Of a stretch of DNA of 43,522 bases, positions 16,641-28,885 are shown piece after piece; the stretch's first letter is position 1, and every line of letters starts with the position of its first letter. Under the pieces are notes generated by a model. It made no database searches, had not been told where the DNA came from, and was given only the letters and a program-made list of their open reading frames with translations. The position numbers and the translations under genes were made by a program. This DNA comes from Rhodocyclaceae bacterium (GTDB lineage Bacteria; Pseudomonadota; Gammaproteobacteria; Burkholderiales; Rhodocyclaceae), in NCBI GenBank assembly GCA_008933825.1, contig WBUF01000016.1, positions 1 to 43,522 on the forward strand, given 5' to 3'.

Positions 16641-16670
16641 ATTCTTACAGGCAAACATGAAGATAGTCAA
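16641..16670 (-). promoter_or_regulatory. Candidate sigma-70 promoter for the eight-gene signalling block
   Basis: On the - strand TTGACT (16665-16670) is followed after 18 bases by AAGAAT (16641-16646), in a locally AT-rich stretch of an otherwise GC-rich region. Transcription from it would start near 16634 and give a leader of about 150 bases. The interval 16481-16694 holds nothing else recognisable. Confidence 0.5.
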
Positions 16671-16694
16671 ATATTTCTGCTGGTCCTTGCCATA

Positions 16695-16728
16695 GACGAA
16701 AACGCCGCCCGAGGGCGGCGTTTTCGTC
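16695..16728 (-). terminator. Strong hairpin terminator downstream of sucD
   Basis: A perfect 16-bp inverted repeat, GACGAAAACGCCGCCC and its complement around GA, starts 15 bases after the sucD stop. The stem ends in TTTTCGTC on either strand, so it could act in both directions. It insulates sucCD from the signalling operon. Confidence 0.85.
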
Positions 16729-16742
16729 AGGTCGAAGCCGGC

Positions 16743-17630
<888 letters not shown>

Positions 17631-17641
17631 GTCAGTCTTCC

Positions 17642-18808
<1,167 letters not shown>

Positions 18809-18901
18809 GCTTTTTCCTTGCTGGTTGATGCTGAATCAGGCATGCCGCCAAGAAGCCATGAGGCGCCTTGGACAGAAACGCGATAGGTTTCATGGAGCTT
18901 G

Positions 18902-18920
18902 CCATAATAACATATTATGG
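18902..18920. promoter_or_regulatory. AT-rich palindrome upstream of sucC
   Basis: CCATAATA-ACA-TATTATGG is a perfect 8-bp inverted repeat, about 95 bases before the sucC start and 35 bases after the paaY stop. Its AT-richness in this GC-rich region and its symmetry suggest a regulator site or part of the sucC promoter. No matching copy was noticed elsewhere in the window. Confidence 0.4.
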
Positions 18921-18954
18921 CTGCTCCCCAGAGGGAAAACAGGCGTCCGGACGA

Positions 18955-19593
18955 CTATTCGGGAGGGTTTTCAGCGGCCGCCTCGGCCCATTCGGCCTTG
19001 GCTTCTATGAGGGGCTTGATGTCCGGCAGAACGATGCGCTTGCGTCCGGTTTCGACCTCCGTCAGGGCCTCGGTTTCGACCATCGTTGCCAGCGAATTGC
19101 GCGCTAGCTGCTGGTAGAGTACGGTACCTTCGGTTTTCCAGCTCATCTCCTGCTCGGTGAGTTCGCGCACCACTTTGGCCGGGATGCCGGCAACCAGGCT
19201 TTTCGGCGGTACCTTCATGCCGGCCTTGACGAAGGCCATGGCGGCCACAATTGAAAATTCCCCCACTTCGGCATTGTCGATCACCACGGCGTTCATTCCG
19301 ACCAGGGCGTCATGTCCGACGCGGCAGCAATGCAGGACGGCGCCATGTCCGATATGGCCGTTCTCCTCGACCACGGTATCGCGCTCGGGAAAGCCATGCA
19401 CGATGCAGCAATCCTGGATATTCACGCCCTGTTCGATGCGGATGCGGCCAAAATCCCCGCGCAGACAGGCATTCGGCCCGATATAGCAACCGGGGCCGAC
19501 AATGACATCGCCGATCAGGACAGCGGAAGGGTGCACATAAGCCGTCGGATGCACGACTGGTGTAACGCCTTCGAGGGAATAAACTTTGACCAT
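18955..19593 (-). CDS. paaY: PaaY-type gamma-carbonic-anhydrase-fold thioesterase
   Basis: A 212-residue left-handed beta-helix protein with hexapeptide repeats and three zinc-ligand His residues (IVHG, GHIGHGAVLH). PaaY proteins hydrolyse dead-end ring-hydroxylated CoA thioesters formed in aerobic phenylacetate degradation. The opening MVKVYSLEGVTPVVHPTAYVH is characteristic, and the extra C-terminal tail (to IVLPDIKPL) is longer than in plain gamma-carbonic anhydrases. It is divergent from paaG, with a 113-base shared promoter interval, which supports the paa assignment. Confidence 0.88.
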   Translation of the reverse strand: MVKVYSLEGVTPVVHPTAYVHPSAVLIGDVIVGPGCYIGPNACLRGDFGRIRIEQGVNIQDCCIVHGFPERDTVVEENGHIGHGAVLHCCRVGHDALVGMNAVVIDNAEVGEFSIVAAMAFVKAGMKVPPKSLVAGIPAKVVRELTEQEMSWKTEGTVLYQQLARNSLATMVETEALTEVETGRKRIVLPDIKPLIEAKAEWAEAAAENPPE

Positions 19594-19628
19594 GACGCAT
19601 CATGTTGCAGGTTGTCTCTCGTACTTGA

Positions 19629-19657
19629 ATTATGTAGCATGGCCGAAAAGATGTAAA
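19629..19657 (-). promoter_or_regulatory. Candidate sigma-70 promoter of paaY
   Basis: The - strand has TTTACA (19652-19657), a 17-base spacer and CATAAT (19629-19634), each 5 of 6 to consensus, about 36 bases before the paaY ATG. The interval 19594-19706 is AT-rich and must also hold the paaG promoter, for which no good consensus was seen. Confidence 0.55.
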
Positions 19658-19706
19658 ATGATACTTATTCGATTAGTTGCTGCGAAATACTTGTATCAAT
19701 TTGCCC

Positions 19707-20489
19707 ATGGGCAGTGTCCTTCTCGACCTGCGTGACGGCATTGCGCGCCTGACGCTGAACCGCCCCGAGCGGCTGAACAGCATCAGCGCGGACATGCGCG
19801 AAGCGCTGCTTTTCTCCCTCCGGCGCATCGCAGAAGAGGGCGCCAGGGCGCTGATCGTCACCGGCGCCGGCCGCGCTTTTTGCACCGGCCAGGACCTGTC
19901 CGAGCGAGCCATGTCGGCAGGCGCGCCGCCAGCCGACCTGGGGCAATCCATCGAGACCTTCTACAAGCCGCTGGTGCTGGCCCTGCGCGCACTGCCCTGC
20001 CCGGTCATCGCGGCCGTGAATGGCGCGGCAGCCGGCGCCGGCGCCAGCTTGGCGCTTGCCTGCGACATCGTGCTGGCCGCACGCTCGGCTGTCTTCATCC
20101 AGGCTTTCTGCAAGGTCGGCCTGGGGCCGGATGGCGGCGGGAGTCATTTCCTGCCACGCCTCGTCGGCACGGCCAGGGCGATGGGGCTGGCGCTGACCGG
20201 CGAGCCATTGCCAGCCGAGCAGGCGGCGCAGTGGGGACTCATCTGGCAATGCCTCGACGACGCGCGGCTGATGCCCGAAGCGGAAGCGCTGGCCGCCCGT
20301 TTCGCCCGGGGCGCGCCGCTGGCCCACGCCGCAATCAAGCGCACCCTGTACGCTTCCCTGCAAAATACGCTGGAACAGCAGCTCGACCTCGAACGCGACG
20401 CGCAACAGACGCTGGGGCGCAGCGCCGATTACCGCGAAGGCATCGCCGCCTTCATGGAAAAGCGTTCCCCCGCCTTCAAGGGGCAGTAA
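19707..20489 (+). CDS. paaG: PaaG-type 1,2-epoxyphenylacetyl-CoA isomerase (crotonase family)
   Basis: A 260-residue crotonase-fold enzyme. PaaG isomerises the 1,2-epoxide of phenylacetyl-CoA to the seven-membered oxepin-CoA and later shifts a double bond. Visible features: LNRPERLNS, the oxyanion-hole segments GRAFCTGQDLSE and NGAAAGAGASLALACD, and the Asp in GLGPDGGGSHFLPR where hydratases have Glu. That Asp is the feature separating PaaG from true hydratases. The start at 19707 gives the family length; a TTG at 19677 is a less likely start. It heads the paaG-I-J-K unit. Confidence 0.88.
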   Translation: MGSVLLDLRDGIARLTLNRPERLNSISADMREALLFSLRRIAEEGARALIVTGAGRAFCTGQDLSERAMSAGAPPADLGQSIETFYKPLVLALRALPCPVIAAVNGAAAGAGASLALACDIVLAARSAVFIQAFCKVGLGPDGGGSHFLPRLVGTARAMGLALTGEPLPAEQAAQWGLIWQCLDDARLMPEAEALAARFARGAPLAHAAIKRTLYASLQNTLEQQLDLERDAQQTLGRSADYREGIAAFMEKRSPAFKGQ

Positions 20490-20498
20490 ACTCGGCAC

Positions 20499-20945
20499 AT
20501 GACTTCTCACGGGAAAGCCCAGGAACTGGCCAAGGCCGTCGGCCGGGAGATGTATTCCAAGGATCGCACTTCGCAGTTCCTCGACATCGCCCTCGACGAG
20601 ATCCGCCCCGGCTACGCGCGCATGAGCCTGCGCATCGGCGAGCACATGGTGAACGGCCACGGCATGTGCCATGGCGGCTTCATTTTCATGCTGGCCGACT
20701 CGGCCTTCGCCTATTCCTGCAACAGCCACAACCACAACGCCGTCGCCTCGGGGTGCATGATCGAATTCCTCGCCCCGGCCCAGGTCGGCGACCTGCTCAT
20801 CGCCGTGGCGGAAGAACGACTGCTCGCCGGCCGCAGCGGCATCTACGACATCGACGTCACCAACCAGGACGGCAAGCACATCGCCGTGTTCCGCGGCAAG
20901 TCGCACCGCATCCAGGGCGAGACCGTCAAGATGCAAGGAGAATGA
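20499..20945 (+). CDS. paaI: PaaI-type hydroxyphenylacetyl-CoA thioesterase
   Basis: A 148-residue hot-dog-fold thioesterase that clears non-productive ring-hydroxylated phenylacetyl-CoA intermediates. The family motif [19 protein letters not shown] is present with catalytic Asp67. It lies 9 bases after paaG and 1 base before the TTG start of paaJ, so it is cotranscribed and probably coupled. Confidence 0.92.
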   Translation: MTSHGKAQELAKAVGREMYSKDRTSQFLDIALDEIRPGYARMSLRIGEHMVNGHGMCHGGFIFMLADSAFAYSCNSHNHNAVASGCMIEFLAPAQVGDLLIAVAEERLLAGRSGIYDIDVTNQDGKHIAVFRGKSHRIQGETVKMQGE

Positions 20946-20946
20946 A

Positions 20947-22152
<1,206 letters not shown>

Positions 22153-22189
22153 ACAAAAGCATACGGGAGAGAACAAGGAGGAGTTCATC

Positions 22190-23503
<1,314 letters not shown>

Positions 23504-23521
23504 GGCCCGAAGCGGCAATGG

Positions 23522-23545
23522 CCGGACGGCCAGTCGGCCGTCCGG
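23522..23545 (+). terminator. GC-rich hairpin after paaK, possible terminator
   Basis: CCGGACGGCC-AGTC-GGCCGTCCGG forms a perfect 10-bp stem 18 bases after the paaK stop. It lacks a T-run, so termination efficiency is uncertain. Confidence 0.55.
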
Positions 23546-23621
23546 TGGCTATACGGGGCGCGGCTTGAGTCATGCCCGGATTCGGCGGAGAATCCGCTGT
23601 CGAATCTCGCCAAAGCCGCAC

Positions 23622-25445
23622 ATGGAGCCTTCCTCCGACATCAACCAGGATACGTCGCCCGAAATCGCCGCGCTGAGGAGGCGCATTGCCGAACTCGAGT
23701 CGCACGAGGCCGAACTGGCATGGGCCCACGGCGCCCTGCTCGAGCGGATCGGCCAGGAGCACAAGCGCACCGAATCGGCGCTGCGCCTCTCCGAGGAAAA
23801 GCTCTCCCGCATCTATGCCGCCAGCCCGGATGCCATCGCCATCAGCTCGCTGACGAATGGCTGCTACGTCGATGTCAATCCCGCCTTCGAGCGGGTGTTC
23901 GGCTTTGCGCCGGCCGAAGTGATCGGCCACAAGGCGGTCGAGGTCGGCGTCTGGCCGGAACCGGCGGCCCGCGACGAAATCGTCAGACAACTGCGCGAGC
24001 AGGGCGAGCTGATCAATCACGAGATCCGCTTTCGCCACATGTCCGGCCGGCTTTTCGACAGCCTTTTCTCAGCCAGCCTGGTGGAACTGAACGGCGAGCC
24101 GTGCATGCTCTCGATCACCCGGGACATCGGCGACCGCAAGCAGATCGAGCAGCTCATCCTCGAAAAGAACCGCATGCTGCAGGCGGTGAGCGAGGCCCAG
24201 GCCGATTTCATCGCCGATGCCGATCCGCACCCGACCTTCGATCGCCTGCTCAGCCACCTGCTCGATGTCACGGACAGCCGCTTCGGCTTCATCGGCGAGG
24301 TATTCCGCGACGAGAACGGTACGCCCACCCTGAAACCCCATGCCATCACCGACATCTCCTGGGACGAGGCATCGCGCCGGCTGCACCGCAGCTATGTCAG
24401 CGGCGGCTTCGAATTCCGCAACCTGAAAACCCTGTTCGGCCATGTCATGACCAGCGGCCGGCCCGTGCTTTCCAACAAGCCGGCCGAGGATCCCCGCCGG
24501 GGCGGTCTGCCGCCGGGCCACCCGCCGCTGAATGCCTTCTTGGGACTGCCGCTCTTTCGCGGCACGGAGTTGGTTGGCATGCTCGGGGTCGCCAACCGGC
24601 CAGGCGGCTACGACGACACGCTGGTCGAGCACCTGCAGCCCTTCACGGCCACCTGTGCGGTGCTGATCGAGGCCTACCGGCAAAGCCGGCAGCGCCGGCA
24701 CGCAGAGCAGATGCTGCGCCAGTTGAACCTGGAGCTGGAGGAACGCGTCAGCCAGCGCACCGCCGAGCTGCAAGCTTCCATCCGGGAGCTGGAGAGCTTC
24801 AGCTATTCCGTCTCGCACGACTTGCGCGCGCCGCTGCGCGGCATCAACGGCTTTTCGCACCTGCTGCAGGAAGACTATGGCGACCGCCTCGACGAGCAAG
24901 GCAAGGAGTACCTTCGCCGCATCTGCGCCGCCACCCTGCGCATGAGCGAACTGATCGACGGCATGATCGACCTCGCCCAGCTCACACGCGAACCGATCCA
25001 GCCGGCCGAGGTCGATCTGTCCCGTCTGGCGAGGGCGCTGGCGAAGGAACTGCAAGCCGCCGAGCCGGAACGCAAGGCGGTTTTCTCCATCACTCCCGGC
25101 GTCAAGGCCCGCGGCGACGAACGCCTGCTGCGCGTCGTGCTGCAAAACCTGTTCGCCAACGCCTGGAAATTCACCGCACTGCGGGATGTCGCGCACATCG
25201 AGTTCGGCGCCACGCAGGCCGATGGCGGCACCGCCTGCTTCGTGCGAGACGACGGCGTCGGCTTCGACATGAAGTATGTCGACAAGCTGTTCGGCGCCTT
25301 CCAGCGGCTGCACGGCATCAAGGAATTCGCCGGCACCGGCATCGGGCTCGCCACCGTGCAGCGCATCGTGCAGCGCCATGGCGGACGGGTCTGGGCCGCG
25401 GGCCAGGCCGGCATGGGCGCCACTTTCTATTTCACCCTTCCGTAG
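23622..25445 (+). CDS. PAS-GAF sensor histidine kinase
   Basis: A 607-residue cytoplasmic sensor kinase without membrane segments. In order: a short N-terminal coiled coil, a PAS domain (about 60-185), a GAF domain (about 200-355), a coiled coil (about 365-390), a HisKA domain with SVSHDLRAPL (phosphorylated His399) and an HATPase domain with NLFANAWKFT, DDGVGFD and GTGIGLATVQRI. The HisKA-HATPase part resembles phytochrome-type kinases. No response regulator lies next to it, so it is an orphan kinase. Start ATG 23622 opens MEPSSDI; an upstream GTG/ATG would add a basic, non-conserved stretch. A methyltransferase gene follows after 5 bases. Confidence 0.88.
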   Translation: MEPSSDINQDTSPEIAALRRRIAELESHEAELAWAHGALLERIGQEHKRTESALRLSEEKLSRIYAASPDAIAISSLTNGCYVDVNPAFERVFGFAPAEVIGHKAVEVGVWPEPAARDEIVRQLREQGELINHEIRFRHMSGRLFDSLFSASLVELNGEPCMLSITRDIGDRKQIEQLILEKNRMLQAVSEAQADFIADADPHPTFDRLLSHLLDVTDSRFGFIGEVFRDENGTPTLKPHAITDISWDEASRRLHRSYVSGGFEFRNLKTLFGHVMTSGRPVLSNKPAEDPRRGGLPPGHPPLNAFLGLPLFRGTELVGMLGVANRPGGYDDTLVEHLQPFTATCAVLIEAYRQSRQRRHAEQMLRQLNLELEERVSQRTAELQASIRELESFSYSVSHDLRAPLRGINGFSHLLQEDYGDRLDEQGKEYLRRICAATLRMSELIDGMIDLAQLTREPIQPAEVDLSRLARALAKELQAAEPERKAVFSITPGVKARGDERLLRVVLQNLFANAWKFTALRDVAHIEFGATQADGGTACFVRDDGVGFDMKYVDKLFGAFQRLHGIKEFAGTGIGLATVQRIVQRHGGRVWAAGQAGMGATFYFTLP

Positions 25446-25450
25446 CGTGC

Positions 25451-26191
25451 ATGTTCAAGGATCATTTCTCCGCCAAGGCGACCGACTACGCGCGCTATCG
25501 CCCAAACTATCCGGCCGAACTCTTCTTCTGGCTGGCCGGCATTGCGCCGGCGCGCGACATGGCGTGGGACTGCGGCACCGGCAGCGGCCAGGCCGCGGTG
25601 GGGCTTGCCGCCCATTTCGAACGCGTCCTCGCCACCGACCCCAGCCGCAAGCAGCTCGAGCATGCCGAGCCGCATCCCCGCGTCGACTACCGCGTAGCGT
25701 CGGCAGAAGTCAGTCTCCTCGACACGGCGAGCATCGACCTGATCACCGTCGCCCAGGCCATCCACTGGTTCGACCTGGAAAAATTCTACGCCGAGGCGAA
25801 GCGTGTGCTGAAGCCGGGCGGCGTCATCGCGGCATGGACCTATACCCTGCTCGATGTCGAGGCCGGCATCGACGAACTGCTGACGGATTTCTACAGGAAC
25901 GTGGTCGGCCCCTACTGGCCGCCGGAACGCCGCTTGGTTGACGACCGCTATCGCTCCCTTCCCTTTCCTTTCGACCCCATCGACGCACCTGCATTCGAGA
26001 TTCGCACGGAATGGTCACGCGACGACCTGCTTGGCTATCTCGGCACCTGGTCGGCCACCCGGGCCTGCATGAAATCGAATGGCGTGGATCCGCTCATCGC
26101 GTTCGGCGAGCGCCTGCGGCCGCTATGGCCCGATCCCGATCGGAAAAGGACGCTGCGCTGGCCGCTGCACCTGCGCGCCGGCCGCCTCTGA
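25451..26191 (+). CDS. Class I SAM-dependent methyltransferase
   Basis: A 246-residue protein of the Methyltransf_11 type. Motif I is WDCGTGSGQAAVGLA, followed by an acidic ATDPS loop, and AIHWFDLEKFYAEAKRVLKPGG marks the post-II and III region. It resembles trans-aconitate methyltransferase-like proteins, but the acceptor is unknown. It starts 5 bases after the histidine kinase stop and may be cotranscribed with it. A copy of the 23-bp motif lies in frame at 25707-25729, encoding EVSLLDTAS. Confidence 0.82.
   Translation: MFKDHFSAKATDYARYRPNYPAELFFWLAGIAPARDMAWDCGTGSGQAAVGLAAHFERVLATDPSRKQLEHAEPHPRVDYRVASAEVSLLDTASIDLITVAQAIHWFDLEKFYAEAKRVLKPGGVIAAWTYTLLDVEAGIDELLTDFYRNVVGPYWPPERRLVDDRYRSLPFPFDPIDAPAFEIRTEWSRDDLLGYLGTWSATRACMKSNGVDPLIAFGERLRPLWPDPDRKRTLRWPLHLRAGRL
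25707..25729 (+). repeat. Dispersed 23-bp motif, copy D
   Basis: AAGTCAGTCTCC-TCGAC-ACGGCG matches every fixed position of the motif. It is inside the methyltransferase gene, about 500 bases from copy C in the same orientation. Confidence 0.7.
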
Positions 26192-26226
26192 GCGCCGGCC
26201 TGCACGGTTTTCCCTGGCGCGAACGA

Positions 26227-26249
26227 AAGTCAGTCTCCGGAAGACGGCG
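26227..26249 (+). repeat. Dispersed 23-bp motif, copy C
   Basis: AAGTCAGTCTCC-GGAAG-ACGGCG matches every fixed position of the motif. It is intergenic, 35 bases after the methyltransferase stop. The 151-base interval 26192-26342 otherwise holds the dctP terminator. Confidence 0.8.
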
Positions 26250-26299
26250 GCAGCGGAGGCATCCCGCTGCCGGACCGGTCGGATGAAAATGGCCTGCTT

Positions 26300-26334
26300 G
26301 GCCGCCGGCCGCGCCCAGGACGCGGCCGGCGGCC
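26300..26334 (-). terminator. Terminator hairpin downstream of dctP
   Basis: A perfect 14-bp stem, GGCCGCCGGCCGCG and complement, with a 7-base loop starts 8 bases after the dctP stop. On the - strand it is followed by AAGCAGGCCATTTTC, a weak T-run. It would end the long left-pointing operon. Confidence 0.75.
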
Positions 26335-26342
26335 TTAACCGC

Positions 26343-27380
26343 TTATTTCTCGTACTGCTTGACCAGGGCGCGGGCTTCCTCGATCAGCTTCTTGCCGTCC
26401 CCGCCTTTGGCGGCGACGTCCTTCATCCACTCGTCGTCGACATTTTCCGTCGCCTTCACCCAGCGCTGGTATTCGGCCTCAGGCAAGTAATAAAAAGTGC
26501 CGCCGACATCCTTCGCCACTTTCTTGAGCGGCTCGACCACGTCATCGAAGCCGTGCTTGCCGGCCCAGGACGAGGTTTCCAGGCCGCTGTTGGCATCGAT
26601 CACCTTCTTCAGGTCGGACGGCAGGCTGTCGTATTTGGCCTGGTTCATGCCGAACAGGAAGATGGTGTTCGAGATGCGCGGCGAGCCGATCGGCACGTCC
26701 AGATGGTACTTGGCGATCTCGGCCAGCTTGATCGCCGGCGTGCCTTCCCACGGCACCGTGGCGGCATCGACCACGCCCTTCGAGAGCGACTCGGGCACCT
26801 GCGGCAGCGGCATCTGCACCGGCGTGGCGCCGAGGGCGGCGATCATGCGCGAGTTCATGCGCGTGGCCGCGCGGATCTTCATGCCCTTGATGTCCTCCAG
26901 CGTCTTCGGCTGCTTGCCCGGGAAATGGAACAGGGCGCCGTCATGGACATGCATGAAGAGGCGCTTGACGCCCTTGAATTCGTCCTGGGAATTCTTGTCG
27001 ACATAGGTCCACAACGCCATGCTGCCCGACTTGGCGGTAACGGCCATCCAGGGCAACTCGAACACTTCCGACTTGGTAAAGCGTCCTGCGGCGTAGGTCG
27101 GCACGGTCCACACGATATCGGCAACCCCGTCGCGCACCTGGTCGAAGAGCTGTGCAGGCGTGCCGCCGAGCTGCATCGCCGGATAGATCTGGCACTTGAG
27201 GCGGTCGCCAGACTCCTTGGCGATCTTCTCGCACCATGGCTGGATCAGCTTCACCTGAGCGCTGGATGTCGAGGGCAGGAAGTGATGCACCTTCAGTGTC
27301 ACCTGCTGGGACAAGGCAGGCAGTGCAGCCAGGATGCCTGCCGCCAGCACAGTCAGTTTGAGTCCCTGTCTTGGTTTCAT
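26343..27380 (-). CDS. dctP: TRAP transporter substrate-binding protein, DctP family
   Basis: A 345-residue periplasmic solute receptor. The N-terminal signal peptide has a basic start (MKPRQGLK), a hydrophobic core and a likely cleavage after Ser24 (PALS before QQ). The mature part matches DctP/TeaA proteins (VKVHHFLPSTSS near the N-terminus, MKIRAATRMNSRMI and a conserved Arg, VPWEGTPAIKL). These receptors bind carboxylates, including aromatic acids in some clusters. It has a strong GGAGGAG ribosome site and lies behind a hairpin, downstream of the permease and FAD-dehydrogenase genes instead of ahead of them. The substrate is unknown; the surrounding CoA-ligase genes suggest an aromatic or alicyclic acid. 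Confidence 0.92.
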   Translation of the reverse strand: MKPRQGLKLTVLAAGILAALPALSQQVTLKVHHFLPSTSSAQVKLIQPWCEKIAKESGDRLKCQIYPAMQLGGTPAQLFDQVRDGVADIVWTVPTYAAGRFTKSEVFELPWMAVTAKSGSMALWTYVDKNSQDEFKGVKRLFMHVHDGALFHFPGKQPKTLEDIKGMKIRAATRMNSRMIAALGATPVQMPLPQVPESLSKGVVDAATVPWEGTPAIKLAEIAKYHLDVPIGSPRISNTIFLFGMNQAKYDSLPSDLKKVIDANSGLETSSWAGKHGFDDVVEPLKKVAKDVGGTFYYLPEAEYQRWVKATENVDDEWMKDVAAKGGDGKKLIEEARALVKQYEK

Positions 27381-27410
27381 CGTTTACTCCTCCTAGGTTT
27401 GTCGTGGTTG

Positions 27411-27441
27411 AAACAAAACACGGCCATCACGATCGATGGCC
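27411..27441 (-). terminator. Internal hairpin with T-rich tail between FAD-dehydrogenase gene and dctP
   Basis: The - strand stem GGCCATC / GATGGCC with a 6-base loop is followed by GTGTTTTGTTT. It sits in the 85-base gap before dctP. It may be a partial terminator or an mRNA-stabilising hairpin that sets different levels for the receptor and the permease. Confidence 0.6.
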
Positions 27442-27465
27442 TACGGCACCGAACGCGGCCCAGGC

Positions 27466-28854
27466 TCATGACGCCAGTACCTTGCCGGGATTCAGAATAC
27501 CATGCGGGTCGAGCACCAGTTTCAGGCCAGCCATCAGCCTGCGCTCGCTCTCGCTGCGCGAATGATGCAGGTGGGCGCGCTTGAGGATGCCGATGCCGTG
27601 CTCCGCGGAAATCGAGCCGCGCCAGTCGCCGACGCAGCGATAGACGAGTTCATCGATCTCCGCGACCGGCTGCTCGCCGCCGCCGATTCGCACGCCGATG
27701 TGGATGTTCGCGTCGCAGACGTGGCCGAAAAAAACCGTCTCGGTATCCGGCCAGCGCCGGCGCAGGCGCGCACAGCAGTCCTCGATGAACTCCCCGATCT
27801 GTCCGGTCGGCACGCTCACGTCGAAACCGGTATGGGGATGAAAGATGCGCCGCAACTCGCCCGAGGCGTCGCGCACCTGCCACAGCCGGGCGGCTTCCTT
27901 GCCCGATCGGGCAACCACCGCATCGGCCACCGTACCGTCCTCCAGCGCCGCGCCGAGCACCTGCTCGAAGCGCTCCCGGTCCGGCTCCGGATCGGTGCCC
28001 ATCGTCTCGATCAGCACATAGGCGCCGTGATCGCGCGGCAGGGGCGCTTCCAGCCCCGGCACCTCGCCGGTGACGCGCCGGTAGAAATCCGGCCACATCA
28101 TCTCGAAGGCCGAAAGCGCTCCGCCCAGGCCGTCGCGCGCATGGCGCAGCAGGGCCAGCACGGCGGAGTAATCGGCGACGGCGCACAGCGCGGTGTCGGT
28201 GCCGCGCGGCTGCGGATGCAGGCGCAGCACCGCGCGCGTGATGACGCCCAGCGTGCCCTCGCTGCCGATGAACAGCTGCTTGAGATCGTAGCCGGTGTTG
28301 TTCTTCAGCATCTTGTTCAGGCTGCGGATGACGGTGCCGTCGGCCAGCACCGCCTCGAGGCCGAGCGTGAGATCGCGCGCCATGCCGAAGCGCAGGACGC
28401 GGTTGCCGCCTGCATTGGTCGACAGGTTGCCGCCGATGGTGCACGAGCCGCGCGCGCCGAGGTCCAGCGGGAAGAACAAGCCGGCATCGCGAGCCGCCTG
28501 CTGGACGGTCTCCAGCGGCGTGCCGGCGAGGACGCGCGCCGTGCTGGCCGCGGTGTCGATCTCCTCCACCCCGTTCATGCGCTCGAGCGACAGCAGGACG
28601 CACGGCACTTGCGGCACCGCGCCGCCGGCCAGGCCGGTCAGCCCGCCCTGCGGCACCACCGGGATGCGCAGGCGATGGCAGGCGGCCAGCAGCGCACTGA
28701 CTTCTTCGGTGCTGCCGGGCCTGGCCAGGGCCAGCGCGGCGCCCGGTACCGCCTCTGCCATCCAGTCGTGCAGGTGGCGCTCGGGTATGTCGCTGCCGGC
28801 GAGCAGCCGCACGCCACCGATTTCGCCGGAGAGTTTTTCGATTCTCGCGTCCAT
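27466..28854 (-). CDS. FAD-linked 2-hydroxyacid dehydrogenase (GlcD/D-lactate dehydrogenase type)
   Basis: A 462-residue flavoprotein of the FAD_binding_4/FAD-oxidase_C family. The PCMH-type FAD domain contains VPQGGLTGLAGGAVP, GARGSCTIGGNLSTNAGG and IGSEGTLGVIT. The C-terminal domain has GHVCDANIHIGVR and SAEHGIG, with the metal- and substrate-binding His residues seen in D-lactate and D-2-hydroxyglutarate dehydrogenases. It should oxidise a D-2-hydroxy acid to the 2-oxo acid and pass electrons on to a quinone or electron-transfer protein. The start at 28854 has AAGGGAG upstream. Its position between dctM and dctP suggests that it acts on the imported compound or an early product. Confidence 0.87.
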   Translation of the reverse strand: MDARIEKLSGEIGGVRLLAGSDIPERHLHDWMAEAVPGAALALARPGSTEEVSALLAACHRLRIPVVPQGGLTGLAGGAVPQVPCVLLSLERMNGVEEIDTAASTARVLAGTPLETVQQAARDAGLFFPLDLGARGSCTIGGNLSTNAGGNRVLRFGMARDLTLGLEAVLADGTVIRSLNKMLKNNTGYDLKQLFIGSEGTLGVITRAVLRLHPQPRGTDTALCAVADYSAVLALLRHARDGLGGALSAFEMMWPDFYRRVTGEVPGLEAPLPRDHGAYVLIETMGTDPEPDRERFEQVLGAALEDGTVADAVVARSGKEAARLWQVRDASGELRRIFHPHTGFDVSVPTGQIGEFIEDCCARLRRRWPDTETVFFGHVCDANIHIGVRIGGGEQPVAEIDELVYRCVGDWRGSISAEHGIGILKRAHLHHSRSESERRLMAGLKLVLDPHGILNPGKVLAS

Positions 28855-28885
28855 GCCCCCGCTCCCTTCGCGAAATCCGGCAGCG

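Noticed and set aside
16481..16654. N-terminal extension of the CHASE2 kinase to an ATG at 16654
   Set aside because: The ATG lies within the predicted promoter, the extra residues are not typical, and GTG 16480 has a ribosome site and a normal CHASE2 opening.
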